Below are positions 1 through 8,792 of a stretch of DNA of 64,000 bases, one piece after another. The stretch's first letter is position 1. Every line of letters begins with the position of its first letter. The notes beneath the pieces are model-generated. The model did no database searches and had not been told where the DNA came from. It worked only from the letters and a program-made list of their open reading frames with translations. A program made the position numbers and the translations under genes. The stretch is from Bacteroidales bacterium (GTDB lineage: Bacteria; Bacteroidota; Bacteroidia; Bacteroidales; F082). Where the stretch lies: NCBI GenBank assembly GCA_024400305.1, contig JAKSMX010000008.1, forward strand, positions 32,254 to 96,253, read 5' to 3'.

Positions 1-687
1 TTCATCAAGAATATCGACAACGTCGTTCCCGACAAGTTGAAGCCAACGACTTTTGAATATAAAAAGGTATTGGGCGGTTATCTCTTCCGTTTGCAGCAGC
101 AGCAGTTTGAATATTTGGAAATGCTTGATTCCGGTGATGTCACAAACGAGGAAATCGATGAAATAACAGCTTTTGCGAAAGAGAAGTTGATGATTGACAT
201 CCCCGATTTCTTCAGCACGTACAACGAGATCGAGAAAATCGACTTCCTGTACAACAAGCTGAACCGTCCGATGCGTGTCTGCGGAATGGTTAAAAACGAA
301 GGCGAGCCAGGAGGCGGGCCGTATTACACACGCAACAGCAACGACGAGATCTCATTGCAAATCGTCGAGTCGTCGCAAATCAACCACAAAGACGAGAAGC
401 AGGAGGCGATGTTCCGTTCGTCAACGCATTTCAACCCGGTTGACTTGGTCTGCGCCACACGTGATTTCAAAGGCAATTCATTTGACTTAAACGACTTCGT
501 TGACCCGGAAACCGGATTCATCTCATACAAATCAAAAGACGGCAAAGAGCTGAAAGCCATGGAATTACCTGGTTTGTGGAACGGCGCGATGGCAGATTGG
601 ATTACAGTTTTCGTCGAAGTCCCGATTGCGACATTCAATCCTGTTAAAACCGTCAACGACCTGTTGAGAGAGACGCACCAGAGTTGA
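1..687 (+). CDS. DUF4301 family protein, C-terminal part (5' end outside window)
   Basis: The reading frame is open from base 1 (FIKNIDNVVPDKL...), so the gene begins upstream and only about 228 C-terminal residues are visible. The segment with NHKDEKQEAMFRSSTHFNP, then VDLVCATRDFKG and ending in LPGLWNGAMADWITVFVEVP is the conserved C-terminal region of DUF4301, a family largely confined to Bacteroidota and related to sugar nucleotidyltransferases; its biochemical role is not established. A TTG at 37 is only an internal codon. The gene is followed 36 bp later by scpB, with an AAAGTTTG-rich spacer between them. The family assignment is confident; no function is inferred. Confidence 0.8.
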   Translation, partial: FIKNIDNVVPDKLKPTTFEYKKVLGGYLFRLQQQQFEYLEMLDSGDVTNEEIDEITAFAKEKLMIDIPDFFSTYNEIEKIDFLYNKLNRPMRVCGMVKNEGEPGGGPYYTRNSNDEISLQIVESSQINHKDEKQEAMFRSSTHFNPVDLVCATRDFKGNSFDLNDFVDPETGFISYKSKDGKELKAMELPGLWNGAMADWITVFVEVPIATFNPVKTVNDLLRETHQS

Positions 688-719
688 AAGTTTGAAAGTT
701 CTTAAAGTTTGAAAGTATA
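686..719. repeat. AAAGTTTG low-complexity spacer
   Basis: The gap between the DUF4301 gene and scpB consists of near-repeats of GAAAGTTTGAAAGTT. A very similar stretch lies at 57336-57371, between the flippase gene and gpsA. It is short, intergenic and of unknown role. Confidence 0.5.
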
Positions 720-723
720 AAAT

Positions 724-1518
724 ATGGTATCAGTAAAGATTGAAGACAGAATCTGTTTCATTGAGATGCAGAATTCAGCACATTTCAACACATTGAGCGA
801 GCAGATGTGCAATGAGATTTCAGATGCTTTGACAGAGGCGTACGAGAAAGAATGTGTCGGCATCGTCATCAAGGCCGAATGCAGCCGTGGTGTCTGGAGC
901 GCAGGGCACGACATCCGCGAACTGCCCCTTGACGGCAACGACCCGTTGGACTATGACGTCCCGATGGAGCGGCTTCTGCGCAACGTCCAAGAGGTGCCGA
1001 TTCCGGTCATCGCATGTGCCAACGGAACCGTCTGGGGCGGCGCCTGCGACCTGTGCGTCAGCTGCGACATGATTGTAGCCTCCGACACGGCGACATTCGC
1101 CATCACTCCGGCGAAAATCGGAATACCCTACAACGCATCAGGCATCATGCACTTCATCAACCAATTAGGAATTAACAAAGCCCGCGAGATGTTCTTCACC
1201 GCCAATCCAATCACAGCCAAGGACGCTTTGAACGTCGGATTTGTGAACCAGATTGCGCCGGCCGAAGAACTCGACAAGATGCTGGAAGAGAGATTCCTCG
1301 CTCCTTTACGCAGGAATTCCGTCGTCAGCATGTCGGCGATCAAGAGGCAATTCAGGATATTGAGCCGTGCGGCGACCGTCATTTCCTCCGAGAGCTTTGA
1401 GAAAATCAACTCCTACAGGAAGAAGGTGTATCAAGGCGCCGACTACAGGGAAGGCATCACGTCGTTCTTGGAGAAACGCAGCCCTGAATACAAAGGCAAG
1501 GCCTCCGACCTGGATTGA
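724..1518 (+). CDS. scpB: methylmalonyl-CoA decarboxylase (crotonase fold)
   Basis: A 264-residue enoyl-CoA hydratase/isomerase-family protein that most resembles E. coli ScpB/YgfG, which decarboxylates methylmalonyl-CoA to propionyl-CoA in the cytoplasm. The crotonase oxyanion-hole motifs are GHDIREL (61-67) and GTVWGGACDL (101-110). IPYNASG (about 134-140) carries the Tyr (136) expected of the decarboxylase. The C-terminal YREGITSFLEKRSPEYKGK matches the crotonase C-terminal helix signature. Length is normal for the family. It is rightward, as are the neighbouring rpe and pepD. Propionate/succinate metabolism makes sense in a fermentative Bacteroidales cell. A general enoyl-CoA hydratase is the main alternative, but the GHDI and Tyr motifs favour ScpB. 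Confidence 0.8.
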   Translation: MVSVKIEDRICFIEMQNSAHFNTLSEQMCNEISDALTEAYEKECVGIVIKAECSRGVWSAGHDIRELPLDGNDPLDYDVPMERLLRNVQEVPIPVIACANGTVWGGACDLCVSCDMIVASDTATFAITPAKIGIPYNASGIMHFINQLGINKAREMFFTANPITAKDALNVGFVNQIAPAEELDKMLEERFLAPLRRNSVVSMSAIKRQFRILSRAATVISSESFEKINSYRKKVYQGADYREGITSFLEKRSPEYKGKASDLD

Positions 1519-1559
1519 ACATTTCAGTACTTTCGCAAAATAGCACATAAATATATCAC

Positions 1560-2000
1560 ATGACATATTTTGAACGCATACAACAACTCACGAAGAATGT
1601 TCCTGTTGAATTAGTTGATTTTTCGCAACCTCGTGATGTGGCACGCACACCTACGCAAGCATCTTCAAACTTTATCACCAACAAAGAACAGGGCGATTGG
1701 GCTGAAAACCTGATATTTCGAGCCATAAACGAAACATCAAAAAATCATGTGGCTGTAAAGTATGGAACGCAGACGATTATTATTTTATGTAACATTTGAT
1801 GGTGGTGTCGCATATCTTGATATTGAGAAACTTTACCAACAAAATGCACCAAACAACAGTTGGGATTTTGTGAAAAAAGTGGATGCCATCCTAAGAGAAG
1901 AACTTGTACAACAAAATGAATGCCATTTAATCTGAAAAAAATTCCATATATAGAGTTCATCTATTCAAAAGGCATACGCCATGTTCATAACAAATATTGA
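1560..2000 (+). pseudogene. frameshifted gene remnant, possibly type II restriction endonuclease-like
   Basis: Three consecutive pieces in different frames read as one decayed protein. Frame 1 is 1560-1799 (starting [12 protein letters not shown], with [18 protein letters not shown]). The second runs from about 1761 to 1935 ([18 protein letters not shown], then FVKKVDAILREEL). The third is 1920-2000 (PFNLKKIPYIEFIYSKGI, then a stop). At least two indels are needed to join them, and the total of about 145 codons is short. The GDWAE motif in a small protein reminds me of some type II restriction endonucleases, but this is a weak impression. Sequence from 2001 to the rpe promoter has no coding signal. 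Confidence 0.45.
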
Positions 2001-2030
2001 CAATTTTCCGCCTCTTCTTTTTTTGTGAAT

Positions 2031-2065
2031 TTTGCTCGGAAATAAAAAAAGATTACTTATCTTTG
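2031..2065 (+). promoter_or_regulatory. Bacteroidota promoter of rpe
   Basis: TATCTTTG at 2058-2065 matches the -7 consensus TAnnTTTG, and TTTG at 2031-2034 could be the -33 element (spacing 23, slightly long). The rpe start codon is 23 bp downstream. Confidence 0.6.
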
Positions 2066-2088
2066 CAAATCGTTTTACAAAATAAGAT

Positions 2089-2736
2089 ATGCAGAAACTT
2101 ATAGCTCCATCGCTGCTCTCGGCGGATTTCCTTCACCTCGCTGACGACATCGATATGGTCAATAAAAGCCAGGCCGACTGGTTCCATTGCGACATCATGG
2201 ACGGCGTGTTCGTGCCTAACATCTCATACGGCATCCCCGTGGTGCAAGCCATTAAGAAACAAGCTCTCAAGCCTCTCGACGTGCATCTGATGATTGTCGA
2301 GCCTGACCGTTATTTTGAGAAGTTCCATGAGGCCGGCGCCGACATCATCACGTTTCATTACGAGGCGAGTACTCACATTCACCGCTCGGTGCAGAAGCTG
2401 AAATCGCTCGGCGTGAAAGCCGGCGTCGTACTCAACCCGCACACGCCCGTGTCACTGCTCGAAGACATCATCGGCGACCTCGACCTCGTGCTGCTGATGT
2501 CGGTCAACCCCGGATTCGGCGGACAGAAATTCATCGAGCGCACGTATTCAAAAATCGAGAAGCTGCGCAATATGATTGAGGTTCAAGGTCTTGAGACGAT
2601 GATCGAGGTAGATGGCGGCGTCTCGACATCCAACGCAAAGAAACTTTTCGACACCGGCGCCGACATTCTGGTGGCCGGCAACGCCGTCTTCAAATCAGAG
2701 AATCCAATCAAAACAATAGAATTACTAAAGATGTGA
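2089..2736 (+). CDS. rpe: ribulose-phosphate 3-epimerase
   Basis: A 215-residue TIM-barrel enzyme that interconverts ribulose-5-phosphate and xylulose-5-phosphate in the pentose phosphate pathway. Signature blocks are in the right order: APSLLSADFLHL at the N-terminus with catalytic Asp and metal ligands, CDIMDGVFVPNISYG, DVHLMI, VLLMSVNPGFGGQKFI in the middle and VDGGVS near residue 177, with AGNAVF as the phosphate-binding end. Length is standard. The ATG at 2089 sits 23 bp after a clean TATCTTTG promoter. A short gap leads to pepD. Confidence 0.95.
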   Translation: MQKLIAPSLLSADFLHLADDIDMVNKSQADWFHCDIMDGVFVPNISYGIPVVQAIKKQALKPLDVHLMIVEPDRYFEKFHEAGADIITFHYEASTHIHRSVQKLKSLGVKAGVVLNPHTPVSLLEDIIGDLDLVLLMSVNPGFGGQKFIERTYSKIEKLRNMIEVQGLETMIEVDGGVSTSNAKKLFDTGADILVAGNAVFKSENPIKTIELLKM

Positions 2737-2802
2737 TTGCCTGCGGCAAATGTGTTCGAAGCGAAAGGAATCAACTAAAATATAAAACTAAATCATATTA
2801 AC

Positions 2803-4266
2803 ATGAACGAAATTGTTGCAACATTGAAACCTGCGAACGTCTGGAAAGAGTTCCAGGGCATCATGGGCGTACCGCGCCCGTCGAAGAAAGAAGAGAAAAT
2901 GGTCGCTTATCTTGAGAACTGGGCCATTGAACACAAAGTGAAATACGTTAAAGAGCCGTGCGGCAACATCATCATGACGGCGCCGGCGACACCGGGCATG
3001 GAAGACCGTCAGACGATCATCCTCCAGGCGCACATGGACATGGTCTGCGAGAAGAACGGCGACTGCGCCCACGACTTCCTCAACGACCCCATCGAGGCCG
3101 TCATGAAGGGCGAATGGCTTCACGCCAACGGCACCACCCTCGGCGCTGACGACGGCATCGGCGTGGCGGCGGCATTAGCTGTCATCGCCGACACGACGGT
3201 GAAACACGGCCCGTTGGAGTGCATCTTCACCGTTGACGAAGAGACAGGCCTCACCGGCGCCGAGAAACTCGACCCGAAAGACTTCACGGGCCGCATCCTC
3301 CTCAACTTAGACTCGGAAGACGAAGGCCAGATCTTCATCGGCTGCGCCGGCGGCATGGACACCATCGTCAAGATTTTCTACAAACTCGAGAGCGTGCCGG
3401 CAGGCTACATCCCTTACGACGTGAAAGTCAGCGGACTCAAAGGCGGTCACTCCGGCGACGACATCAACAAAAACCTCGCCAACGCCAACAAACTCCTCAC
3501 CAGAATACTCTGGCAGGCAGCTAACGAATACGACCTCAGGATATACGACATTCAGGGCGGCAACCTGCGCAACGCCATCGCGCGCGAGGCTAACGCCGTG
3601 GTCTTCATCCCGAAAGAAAACGCCGGACAATTTGAGGCTTTCGTGGCAGAGATGGAAAAAAATTTCAAGAACGAATACCATGTGGCAGAACCTAACATCA
3701 GCGTGAAGACCTGCAAGTCGGACACGACAGCCGACGTCGTCATCGACGAGATGACACAGTTCGACCTTCTGAACGGACTCCTCACCTGCCCTCACGGCGT
3801 CATCGAGATGTCGCAGACAATCCCGAACTTCGTGGAGACATCCACAAACCTCGCGTCGGTGAAGAGGAAAGAAGGTTATTTCTTCATCCAGACATCACAG
3901 CGCAGCTCCATCGAGTCGGCAAAAGAATACGTCGGAGCGATGGTCGAAGCCTGCTTCAACCTCGCCAACGCCGAGGTCGAGCACACCGACGGCTACCCAG
4001 GCTGGACACCGAACCCTGATTCCGTCATCTGCGAGATAGCCAAGAAATGCTATGTAAAACGTTTCAACAAAGATCCGAAAGTCCTGGCAATCCACGCCGG
4101 TCTCGAATGCGGTCTCGTCGGCGACAAGATCTCCGGCATGGACATGATTTCGTTCGGCCCGACGCTCCGCGGCGTCCACTCACCCGACGAGAGAATCGAG
4201 ATCGCGACAGTGCAGATGTTCTGGGACTTCCTCTGCGACATACTGCTTGAAGCACCGAGGAAGTAA
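2803..4266 (+). CDS. pepD: aminoacyl-histidine dipeptidase (M20 peptidase)
   Basis: A 487-residue M20-family metallopeptidase of the PepD type, which hydrolyses Xaa-His and other unblocked dipeptides in the cytoplasm. The sequence shows the metal-binding QAHMDMVCEKNGD near residues 74-86, GADDGIGVAAALA with the bridging Asp, the catalytic TVDEETGLTGA, GLKGGHSGDDI of the lid domain, and LECGLVG with a late metal ligand followed by ISFGPTLRGVHSPDE. Full family length. It lies 66 bp after rpe in the same direction and is followed by a hairpin. Codon usage is GC-rich, like the other housekeeping genes. Confidence 0.93.
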   Translation: MNEIVATLKPANVWKEFQGIMGVPRPSKKEEKMVAYLENWAIEHKVKYVKEPCGNIIMTAPATPGMEDRQTIILQAHMDMVCEKNGDCAHDFLNDPIEAVMKGEWLHANGTTLGADDGIGVAAALAVIADTTVKHGPLECIFTVDEETGLTGAEKLDPKDFTGRILLNLDSEDEGQIFIGCAGGMDTIVKIFYKLESVPAGYIPYDVKVSGLKGGHSGDDINKNLANANKLLTRILWQAANEYDLRIYDIQGGNLRNAIAREANAVVFIPKENAGQFEAFVAEMEKNFKNEYHVAEPNISVKTCKSDTTADVVIDEMTQFDLLNGLLTCPHGVIEMSQTIPNFVETSTNLASVKRKEGYFFIQTSQRSSIESAKEYVGAMVEACFNLANAEVEHTDGYPGWTPNPDSVICEIAKKCYVKRFNKDPKVLAIHAGLECGLVGDKISGMDMISFGPTLRGVHSPDERIEIATVQMFWDFLCDILLEAPRK

Positions 4267-4294
4267 GATTCCGACAGGAACATAAATTCAGAAA

Positions 4295-4333
4295 AGAGGG
4301 CGTATCAGAACTCAATGTTTTGGTACACCCTCT
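4295..4333. terminator. hairpin after pepD
   Basis: AGAGGGCGTATC pairs with GGTACACCCTCT (one mismatch, one wobble), and the inner AGAAC/GTTTT continues the stem around a TCAAT loop. There is no strong T-run on the plus strand. A TTTCT run follows on the minus strand. It is a plausible transcription end for pepD. Confidence 0.5.
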
Positions 4334-4416
4334 CTTCGGCACACGACGTGTCGGCATATTGGGGTAAGAATAAAACAATTGAAAGCGTTGGCATTTGTAC
4401 GTTTCTGGAAATTTTA

Positions 4417-4429
4417 AATAAAAAGATGA
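4417..4429 (+). repeat. 13-bp direct repeat, left copy
   Basis: AATAAAAAGATGA occurs here and again at 5155-5167, so exact copies bracket the shortened YhcG-family gene. Similarity continues a few bases beyond (AAGAA). It may mark the ends of a tandem gene duplication. Confidence 0.4.
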
Positions 4430-4436
4430 TAAGAAA

Positions 4437-5159
4437 ATGAACAATATTACCCTCATCGACAAAGACTACAAACAATGGATTAGTGAACTCAGCAGCCGTT
4501 TCCGCCAGAGTCAGGTTAAGGCAGCGGTGAGGGTGAACAGTACCATGCTCGAATTTTATTGGAGCATTGGCAGAGATTTGAGCCAAAAGCAATTTCTGAA
4601 CACATACGGAAGTGGATTTTTCAAACAAGTCAGTGCCGATTTACAAAATGAACTTCCTGATGTAAAAGGACTTTCGCCTACAAACATAAAATACTGCAAG
4701 TATTTTTACGAGTTGTATTCCCCTTTACTTGAAAATTCTCTTGGTACAACCAATGATAATATCTTTACTGATTCTCAAGATGTTGAAATTCGTCTACAAC
4801 ATATAGACGATTCTGCAATTAGCAAAAATCGTCAACAGACTGTTGACGATTTTGAAATGTTGTTTCGTATTCCATGGGGACATCATGTCCAAATCATCGA
4901 CAAATGCAAATACAATATGCCCAAAGCCTTGTTTTTTGTGCAAAAGGCCATTGAGAACAATTGGAGCAGAGCTGTGTTGCTCAATTTCCTTGATACGGAC
5001 CTCTTCGAACGCGAAGGAAAGGCAATAACAAACTTTAAAACATCATTGCCGGCACCCGATGGCGACTTGGCTCAACAAATGACCAAGTTACCTGAGAACT
5101 TCAAGTCGTCGCTTCCCGCAATTGAAGAACTTGAAAGTGCTCTTGGAGATTTTGAATAA
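4437..5159 (+). CDS. YhcG/DUF1016 N-terminal domain protein lacking the nuclease domain
   Basis: A 240-residue protein. Residues about 10-200 are a DUF1016 N-terminal domain: the AAVRVNSTMLEFYWSIGRD block, YGSGFFKQVSADLQNELPD, LSPTNIKYCKYFYELY, the IPWGHHVQIIDKC motif and NWSRAVLLNFL. Full-length YhcG-family proteins are roughly 330-370 residues and continue after an AQQ motif into a PDDEXK nuclease domain. Here AQQMTK is joined directly to LPENFKSSLPAIEELE, which resembles the extreme C-terminus of the family. This looks like a clean in-frame internal deletion of the nuclease core. Whether the remaining domain is functional is unknown. The gene is flanked by 13-bp direct repeats and followed by a second decayed YhcG fragment. 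Confidence 0.75.
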   Translation: MNNITLIDKDYKQWISELSSRFRQSQVKAAVRVNSTMLEFYWSIGRDLSQKQFLNTYGSGFFKQVSADLQNELPDVKGLSPTNIKYCKYFYELYSPLLENSLGTTNDNIFTDSQDVEIRLQHIDDSAISKNRQQTVDDFEMLFRIPWGHHVQIIDKCKYNMPKALFFVQKAIENNWSRAVLLNFLDTDLFEREGKAITNFKTSLPAPDGDLAQQMTKLPENFKSSLPAIEELESALGDFE

Positions 5160-5199
5160 AAAGATGAAAGAAGACAAAATATAGAGATAATGGATGTGG

Positions 5200-5391
5200 C
5201 ATTGTTTATGTTTCAAAGATTTGGAGATTTGGCACACGCGTGTACCAAATTTTACATGGTCGCATTATCGGACTTTATTGTCGGTGACATGTGATGATGC
5301 CCGCTATTGGTAAGTTCAGGAGGCATCGCGTGAAATGTGGAGCGTACACACATTGGCACGCAATGTCAAGCATCATTGATTCCTAATAGTT
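5200..5391 (+). pseudogene. decayed second YhcG/DUF1016 N-terminal fragment
   Basis: Reading frame 1 from 5200 gives LEIWHTRVPNFTWSHYRTLL, then SVTCDDARYW, a TAA stop, VQEASREMWSVHTLARNVKHH, another stop and FLI. The WSHYRTLL block and EASREMWSVHTLARNV are hallmark DUF1016 N-terminal motifs, normally separated by an uninterrupted Tyr-containing helix. The TAA at 5310-5312 replaces that Tyr codon. Neither a start nor the C-terminal half is present. This is a dead copy beside the deleted paralogue at 4437-5159. Confidence 0.72.
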
Positions 5392-5431
5392 TAATTTTTT
5401 AAAATACCACAATTAATATGCAAATTTTTGT

Positions 5432-5439
5432 TACCTTTG
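5432..5439 (+). promoter_or_regulatory. promoter -7 element of the BREX operon
   Basis: TACCTTTG fits TAnnTTTG, about 70 bp before the first gene at 5512. A -33 element is not obvious. The inferred leader holds a small inverted repeat, GTTGA (5492-5496) and TCAAC (5505-5509), close to the start codon, that could be an operator or hairpin. Confidence 0.5.
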
Positions 5440-5511
5440 CAACTTTATTTTAAAGTCATCATAGGTGACCACAAAACAACTATTTGATAAGTTGACTAAT
5501 TAATCAACAAA

Positions 5512-6288
5512 ATGAATGAACAAATAAAAAACATACTTCGTGATTTGCAAAATGCCACTTCAGAACTGAATGTGATTCGTGATTTGTTTCAAGCAAAACT
5601 AGATTATTTCAACGAAGAAGACAGGCGTAAAATCAATGAATTCAACGAAACTTTTGAGCAAAAACGCGAACAAATTGATGGGAAAATAAATTCTTTTGTG
5701 CGTTTTATTGAGAAAAGCTTTGCTCCTTCTGCTGAAGAAATTGTAAAAGAAAAAGCTTTGCAAAAGCTTCATACAGATTTTCCCGAATTTGACAAATGGG
5801 ATGCTTCCGTGCAAAATGCTATACTTGAAAGAGAAATGAAGTCTTTCGTGATAGACTCAAAAGATAATAAATCCAAAGAAAAGTCACCCACTATTGGCGC
5901 TACAGTATGTTACGACAACCCGGAACCTGATAAAGCTTTCCCGATTACATATAATTTTGAATATTGCCGGCCTTATGCAATTGAGGTTTGTGGTGAACGG
6001 CATAACATTAAATCATGGCGCGATGCTTTGTGTGCCGTTGCAGAGGTTTTGTGTGAGCATAACGTAAAGCCATTGGAGTCTTTTATGTCCATGGATGTAA
6101 AAGAAAAGCCGTGGTTTTCTAAGACTCCTGACTTGTATAGAAGCCCTTTGGAAATTGCTGAAGGAGTGTTTGCCGAAGCCAATTTGAATGCAAAATCAAT
6201 GTTGGCTTCATGCTGTAAGTTGCTGGATATTTATTCGGTAAGCTACAACGAAGTATGTGTATATTTGAGTAAAATTGCCATTAACTAA
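5512..6288 (+). CDS. uncharacterised coiled-coil protein, first gene of BREX operon
   Basis: A 258-residue protein I do not recognise. Residues 1-70 are strongly heptad-like and charged (LRDLQNATSELNVIRDLFQ, then RRKINEFNETFEQKREQID), predicting a coiled coil. Residues about 150-258 form a globular part with GERHNIKSWRDALCAVAEVL and ending in a Cys-containing helix. No membrane segment or known catalytic motif is visible. It stops 2 bp before the brxP start, so the two are almost certainly co-transcribed and probably translationally coupled. That position suggests a BREX accessory or partner of BrxP; this is inference from context only. Codon usage is AT-rich like the rest of the island. Confidence 0.6.
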   Translation: MNEQIKNILRDLQNATSELNVIRDLFQAKLDYFNEEDRRKINEFNETFEQKREQIDGKINSFVRFIEKSFAPSAEEIVKEKALQKLHTDFPEFDKWDASVQNAILEREMKSFVIDSKDNKSKEKSPTIGATVCYDNPEPDKAFPITYNFEYCRPYAIEVCGERHNIKSWRDALCAVAEVLCEHNVKPLESFMSMDVKEKPWFSKTPDLYRSPLEIAEGVFAEANLNAKSMLASCCKLLDIYSVSYNEVCVYLSKIAIN

Positions 6289-6290
6289 CA

Positions 6291-8792
6291 ATGTTTAAGA
6301 TAAGTTGGGATAAAGAAACCGGAGGTGTGCGCTTGTCGAGCAAAATTGAGCCCGACACGCTTGGAGTGTCTCCACGCCCTGTTTTCTTTGAAGAATTGGA
6401 TTTGTTGAAACTTGACAAACTCGGCTGGAAATACCCACATTGTCAGGAACCATTATTGTGGGCATGCAACAAACAATATTTTTATCGTGGCGAATTGATG
6501 TTTGAAGCCAAGGGTGCAAACGTTTATGATCCTGCAACGGTAGTTTTTCAGGATGGAAAAGAGACAGCAGAACTTGTGCCTGTTGATGTAAAGGAAATGC
6601 TTGAACGCTGCAAAAACGAAATGTTCTTGCTTGAGACGGAAGCCATAGAATTTATTCGTGATACGTATTTGCAATATGTCGATGCCAGCAAAAAAGTAGA
6701 TACGATAAAGGCAAATCAAGTGGATTTTGAAACACTCGTTAGTCGAGTTTCAAAAGATCAGAAAAAGCAGATGGCCATTGTCAAGCAGGATTGCGACAGT
6801 TTTGACATCATGCCTCTTGAAGAAGCAAAAAACGCTGGTAAACGTACATACGTCACAACAAAGATTGATAAGTTTTTGGCCTCTTTTTCCGGTGGAAAAG
6901 ACAGCCAGGTCGTGCTTGACCTATGCACGAGAGCCATCCCGCCACAAGCGTTTGAAGTAATTTATAGTGATACAGGCTACGAACTGCCGCCTTCGTTGGA
7001 ACTTTATGAAGAAATAAAGAAACATTATCAGACTCTTTATCCAGAGCTTTCTTTCCGAATTGCCCGCAACCACGAAAGTGTGCTGAACTATTGGGATAAA
7101 ATCGGCACACCGTCCGACACGCACCGTTGGTGTTGCTCTGTAATGAAAACAGCTCCTCTTTACAGGATGCTCAAAGTTGATGGGACAAACAAACAGGCAA
7201 AAGTACTGGCGTTTGAGGGTACGCGAGGAGAAGAGAGTTCACGCCGTTCCAACTATGAACGAATAGGAAAGGGAGTGAAACACAATAGCGTTATAAATGC
7301 AAGACCACTGATTTATTGGAATACAACAGAGGTTTTTCTCTATCTTTTGAAATATGATATTCCAATAAATAATGCTTATAGGGTGGGGAAACCACGTGTT
7401 GGCTGTTTGATTTGCCCTTTCTCGTCAGAATGGGATGATATGATTGTCAACACATGCTACCACGAGAATTTGAAGCCTTTTCTAACAAGGATAGAAAAGA
7501 TAGCAAAAGACAGAGAGATTCCTAATCTAAATGAATATGTACAAAATCATAGTTGGAAATTAAGAGCAAGCGGTAAGTTTATGAATTCCAACAAGAAAGT
7601 GGTTTTCACGCAAGATAAGGGTCATTTGGTTGGATATACAGAGAACTCAGCGACAAATATTGAGCTGTGGCTTCCTATACTAGGTCATTGTTATTTCGGA
7701 AAACAAGACAAAGTATTGAAAGGTGAGATCAAAACAAAGAAAAAAACATACACATTTGAAATTATTCAAAACGAAAAGAATGGTTTTGATTTTTCGTTTC
7801 AAAACATCAATGACATTCTAATCATTGGCGATATAAAAAGGATTATTTATAAATCAACATATTGCATACAGTGTGAAGCTTGTGAAGTTGAATGTCCTAC
7901 TGGTGCGTTATATATTTATCCTAATATAAATATTGATTCATCCAAGTGCATTCATTGTAACAAATGTATTGATTTTCACGCTAAAGGATGTATTACAGCA
8001 GATTCATTAAATATGGCACAAACAGAGAAAACAAAACTAACTGGTATTAGCGGTTATGGAACATTTGGATTAAGAGAAGAATGGCTTTCTGAGTATTTCA
8101 TTGCACAAGATGCTTATTGGGAAAACAACTCATTAGGCAAAAAGCAAGTTCCATCATTCAAAACTTGGCTCAAAGATGCCGACATTGTTGATGCAAAAGG
8201 GGATATCACACACTTAGGCAAATTATTGACTGATACGTATATAGATAATCCATTATTAGTGTGGGAAATTATATGGATAAACCTTGCTACGAACTCCGCA
8301 CTCATAAAATGGTTCATTGAAAAAGTTGAAATCAATACAGTGTATTCAAAACAAGTTTTGCAAGAATTTTATGCAAACGAATATACCGAAGGTCAAACAA
8401 CATTTGAATATGCCGTAGGAGCATTGTTCAATTTTTTATCATCAACGCCAATAGGTAATGTTATTAATCAAAAACTTGATTTCAATAAAAACGAATATAA
8501 ACGAGACACATATTCAGACCTTTCCAGAGAAGCGATAGCCTATTCCTTGTATAAATTTGCAGAGAATCAAGGAATAAAATCATTCCGTGTCAGCGATTTG
8601 TATAATGATGAATGTAATGGCGGCCCTTATCGTGAATTTGGAATTAGCAAGGCCGATTTGGAAAAAGCCTTGCGTTCGCTCAATTCCGAGAACAATCGCG
8701 TGCTTACCGCCGAACTTAACATGGGCTTGGACCACATATCATTACGTGAAGATTTGAATGCCATTTCAGCATTGGAAATATTGACCAAATAA
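6291..8792 (+). CDS. brxP: BREX type 4 protein BrxP: PAPS reductase-like, ferredoxin and DUF4007 domains
   Basis: An 833-residue multidomain protein. Residues about 190-420 are a PP-loop PAPS-reductase/DndC-like domain: SGGKDSQVVLD at 200-210, YSDTGYELP at 225-233, THRWCCSVMK at 277-286, GTRGEESSRR, and GCLICPFSSEWD at 371-382. A 2x4Fe-4S ferredoxin module follows, with CIQCEACEVECP at 525-536 and CIHCNKC at 553-559 plus C567. The C-terminal about 250 residues (GISGYGTFGLREEWL onward) match DUF4007. This architecture with downstream brxC, pglZ and brxL defines BREX type 4. By analogy with DndC it may do sulfur or adenylation chemistry on DNA, but that is unproven. The system is expected to block phage replication. 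Confidence 0.85.
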   Translation: MFKISWDKETGGVRLSSKIEPDTLGVSPRPVFFEELDLLKLDKLGWKYPHCQEPLLWACNKQYFYRGELMFEAKGANVYDPATVVFQDGKETAELVPVDVKEMLERCKNEMFLLETEAIEFIRDTYLQYVDASKKVDTIKANQVDFETLVSRVSKDQKKQMAIVKQDCDSFDIMPLEEAKNAGKRTYVTTKIDKFLASFSGGKDSQVVLDLCTRAIPPQAFEVIYSDTGYELPPSLELYEEIKKHYQTLYPELSFRIARNHESVLNYWDKIGTPSDTHRWCCSVMKTAPLYRMLKVDGTNKQAKVLAFEGTRGEESSRRSNYERIGKGVKHNSVINARPLIYWNTTEVFLYLLKYDIPINNAYRVGKPRVGCLICPFSSEWDDMIVNTCYHENLKPFLTRIEKIAKDREIPNLNEYVQNHSWKLRASGKFMNSNKKVVFTQDKGHLVGYTENSATNIELWLPILGHCYFGKQDKVLKGEIKTKKKTYTFEIIQNEKNGFDFSFQNINDILIIGDIKRIIYKSTYCIQCEACEVECPTGALYIYPNINIDSSKCIHCNKCIDFHAKGCITADSLNMAQTEKTKLTGISGYGTFGLREEWLSEYFIAQDAYWENNSLGKKQVPSFKTWLKDADIVDAKGDITHLGKLLTDTYIDNPLLVWEIIWINLATNSALIKWFIEKVEINTVYSKQVLQEFYANEYTEGQTTFEYAVGALFNFLSSTPIGNVINQKLDFNKNEYKRDTYSDLSREAIAYSLYKFAENQGIKSFRVSDLYNDECNGGPYREFGISKADLEKALRSLNSENNRVLTAELNMGLDHISLREDLNAISALEILTK

